Source of the DNA: Myxococcales bacterium | Lineage (GTDB): Bacteria > Myxococcota > Myxococcia > Myxococcales > Anaeromyxobacteraceae | Direction of reading: 5' to 3' | DNA: 6,982 nucleotides | Assembly: GCA_021779335.1 (NCBI GenBank) | Contig: JAJYAW010000149.1 | Coordinates: forward strand, 1-6,982 | Shown: positions 5,298-6,982 of the stretch, piece after piece | Position numbering within the stretch: position 1 is the stretch's first letter | Layout: each line of letters begins with the position of its first letter | Program-made: the position numbers and the translations under genes | Notes under the pieces: generated by a model | Database searches by the model: none | The model's input: only the letters and a program-made list of their open reading frames with translations | What the model was told of the DNA's origin: nothing

Positions 5298-5745
5298 ACT
5301 CGGTCGAGGCGCGGCCGTCGCCCTGGAGCGCGGCGCGCAGCGTGTGCCAGGCCAGGCTGGCGCACTTCACGCGGGTGGGGAAGTCGTGGACGCCGCCGAA
5401 GACGGCCAGCTTGCCCAGCGCCTCGAGGTCGGGCGCGGCGCCCGGCCCCTCGGTGACCAGGGCGTGGAAGGTCCGGTAGAGCGCCTCGATCTCCGCCGGG
5501 GTCCTCCCCTTCACCAGGCCGGTCATCACCGAGGCCGAGGCCCGGCTGATGGCGCAGCCGGTGCCGGTGAAGTGGACCTCGCGCACCGCGCCGTCCTCCA
5601 GCTTCACCTGGACGTCGAGGTGGTCGCCGCAGAGCGGGTTGAGCCCCTCGGCGCGGTGGGTGGCGCCCGGGAGCGGCCCGAAGTTCCGGGGGCGCCGGCC
5701 GTGGTCCAGGATCACCTCCTGGTAGAGATCGGAGAGCTCGCTCAT
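5296..5745 (-). CDS. sufU: Sulfur acceptor/scaffold protein SufU
   Basis: A 149-residue NifU/IscU-fold protein (start MSELSDLYQEVILDHGRRPRN). The three ligand Cys are Cys39 (NPLCGD), Cys64 (GTGCAIS) and Cys128 (RVKCAS), with Asp41 two residues after the first Cys. The 64-residue separation of Cys64 and Cys128 reflects the insertion that separates SufU from IscU. In Bacillus SufU the equivalent Cys and Asp bind zinc, and the protein takes persulfide sulfur from SufS rather than acting as a true scaffold; all ligands are present here, so the same role is expected. It starts 4 nt after the sufS stop, with GAGG only 2 nt before the ATG, so its translation probably depends on coupling to sufS. Cytoplasmic; family assignment is secure. 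Confidence 0.95.
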   Translation of the reverse strand: MSELSDLYQEVILDHGRRPRNFGPLPGATHRAEGLNPLCGDHLDVQVKLEDGAVREVHFTGTGCAISRASASVMTGLVKGRTPAEIEALYRTFHALVTEGPGAAPDLEALGKLAVFGGVHDFPTRVKCASLAWHTLRAALQGDGRASTE

Positions 5746-5749
5746 GGCC

Positions 5750-6982
5750 TCACGCGAAGATGCGCCGCGCCTCGTGGAGGGCGCCGAGCAGCGCCTCCAC
5801 GTCGGCCGGCGTGTTGTAGAGGGCGAAGGAGGCCCGGCTGGTGGCCGGCACGCCGAGCCGCTGCATGAGCGGCTGGGCGCAGTGGTGGCCGGCCCGGATG
5901 GCCACCCCCTGGCGATCCACGATGGTGGCGAGGTCGTGCGGGTGGACGTCGCCGAGCAGGAAGGAGAGCACCCCGGCCCGCCGGCGCGGCGTCCCCACCA
6001 GCCGCACGTCGGGCAGCGCCCGCAGCGCCTCCTCCGCCAGCGTCAGCAGCGCCGCCTCGTGGGCCGCGATGGCCGGCAGGCCGAGCGCCGTGACGTAGTC
6101 GAGCGCCGCCGCCAGGCCGACGGCGCCGGCGATGTGCGGCGTGCCGGCCTCGAACCTGTAGGGCGGCTCGTTGAAGGTGGTCCGCTCGAAGGTGACCGAG
6201 CGGATCATGTCGCCGCCGCCCTGCCAGGGCGGCATGGCCTCGAGGTGCTCGCGGCGCCCCCACAGCACGCCGATGCCGGTCGGCCCGTACACCTTGTGGC
6301 CGGAGAAGACGTAGAAGTCGGCCCCCAGCGCGCCCACGTCCACGCCCAGGTGCGGGGCGCCCTGGGCCCCGTCCACCAGCACCGGGATGCCGCGGGCGCG
6401 GGCCAGGCCGATGACCTCCGCCAGCGGCGTCACCGTGCCGAGCGCGTTCGAGACCTGGGTCACGGCCAGCAGCTTGACGCGCGGACCGAGCAGCCGCTCC
6501 AGCGCCCCGAGGTCGAGGTCGCCGGCGTCGTCGATGGGGGCCGGCACCAGCCGGGCGCCCCGCTCCTGGCAGACGAGCTGCCAGGGCACGATGTTGGAGT
6601 GGTGCTCCAGCGTGGTCACCACCACCTCGTCGCCCGGGCCGAGCCGCTGGCGCCCGAAGGTCTGGGCCACCAGGTTGATCGCCTCGGTGGCGCCGCGCAC
6701 GAAGACCACCTCGCGCGGGTCGGCCGAGAGGAAGCGGGCCACCGTGGCCCGCGCCGCCTCGAAGGCCCTGGTGGCCCGCTCGGAGAGGGCGTGGACGCCG
6801 CGGTGCACGTTGGCGTTGTCCCGCTCGTAGTAGCGGGAGACCGCGTCGATGACGGCGCGCGGCTTCTGCGTGGTGGCGGCGTTGTCGAGGTAGACGAGCG
6901 GCCGGCCGTGGACCTGCTGGTCCAGGGCGGGGAAGTCGGCGCGCCGCCGCGCCGCGGCCAGCGGCGGCGGGGCGGCCGCGGC
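5750..6982 (-). CDS. sufS: Cysteine desulfurase SufS (5' end outside window)
   Basis: A group II cysteine desulfurase that releases sulfur from L-cysteine as an enzyme-bound persulfide using PLP. The frame is open to the right edge, giving 410 visible residues ending in a TGA at 5750-5752. The visible N-terminus (RRADFPALDQ, VYLDNAATTQKP, NANVHRGVHALSE) matches the normal start of SufS, so only a few residues are likely missing. The GTG at 6806-6808 is the Val of NVHRGVH and not a start. Other visible landmarks are TLEHHSN (about 124-130), DGAQ (about 204-207), PLP-binding Lys230 in SGHKVYGPTG, and catalytic Cys368 in RAGHHCAQP. His349 lies 19 residues before the Cys, as in SufU-dependent enzymes. 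It is followed at 4 nt by sufU and then sufT on the same strand. Whether sufB, sufC or sufD lie upstream cannot be seen. Confidence 0.96.
   Translation of the reverse strand, partial: AAAAPPPLAAARRRADFPALDQQVHGRPLVYLDNAATTQKPRAVIDAVSRYYERDNANVHRGVHALSERATRAFEAARATVARFLSADPREVVFVRGATEAINLVAQTFGRQRLGPGDEVVVTTLEHHSNIVPWQLVCQERGARLVPAPIDDAGDLDLGALERLLGPRVKLLAVTQVSNALGTVTPLAEVIGLARARGIPVLVDGAQGAPHLGVDVGALGADFYVFSGHKVYGPTGIGVLWGRREHLEAMPPWQGGGDMIRSVTFERTTFNEPPYRFEAGTPHIAGAVGLAAALDYVTALGLPAIAAHEAALLTLAEEALRALPDVRLVGTPRRRAGVLSFLLGDVHPHDLATIVDRQGVAIRAGHHCAQPLMQRLGVPATSRASFALYNTPADVEALLGALHEARRIFA

Noticed and set aside
5742..6263. A 173-codon minus-strand frame inside sufS
   Set aside because: It is a shifted-frame shadow of the well-supported SufS protein, made up of Arg/Ala/Gly with no motif.

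Overview
The window is very G+C-rich DNA with G/C-dominated third codon positions. It carries seven genes, two of them cut by the window edges, packed with almost no spare sequence. Base composition, protein style (PAS hybrid kinase, orphan FHA protein, small Cys-rich protein with a CPLF motif, SufU-type SUF genes) and gene mix suggest a myxobacterium-like member of the old Deltaproteobacteria, for example an Anaeromyxobacter relative. This is inference from style; no rRNA or other phylogenetic marker is present.

Layout. (1) 1-972, plus strand: the 3' end of a large membrane glycosyltransferase resembling the STT3/oligosaccharyltransferase (GT66-like) group. (2) 863-2395, minus: a cytoplasmic hybrid histidine kinase (PAS - HisKA - HATPase - receiver), overlapping the previous gene tail to tail by 110 bp. 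(3) 2396-2534: a gap holding a long imperfect hairpin and a shorter one behind the next gene. (4) 2535-3179, minus: a TRIC/UPF0126 cation-channel-like membrane protein, preceded by only 2 nt by (5) 3182-3403, minus: a 73-residue five-cysteine protein of unknown function. These two form an apparent operon with a candidate promoter at 3435-3463. (6) 3492-4322, plus: a membrane PAP2-type phosphatase, divergent from that operon. (7) 4412-4729, plus: a small stand-alone FHA-domain protein whose leader contains a run of ten G. (8) 4731-6982, minus: a tightly coupled Fe-S cluster assembly block read sufS -> sufU -> sufT, with the start of sufS beyond the right edge.

How the genes work together. SufS (cysteine desulfurase) and SufU (its zinc-dependent sulfur acceptor) supply persulfide sulfur to an Fe-S scaffold. 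SufT is a MIP18/DUF59-family maturation factor. SufS carries a His 19 residues before its catalytic Cys, the arrangement known for SufU-partnered rather than SufE-partnered enzymes, so the two neighbouring genes agree with each other. The remaining genes (glycosyltransferase, kinase, TRIC/Cys-rich pair, phosphatase, FHA) show no obvious shared pathway and look like ordinary chromosomal neighbours. I found no mobile elements, CRISPR arrays, tRNA or rRNA. The least explained items are the five-cysteine protein coupled to the TRIC gene, the 44-nt hairpin behind that operon, and the G10 tract before the FHA gene.
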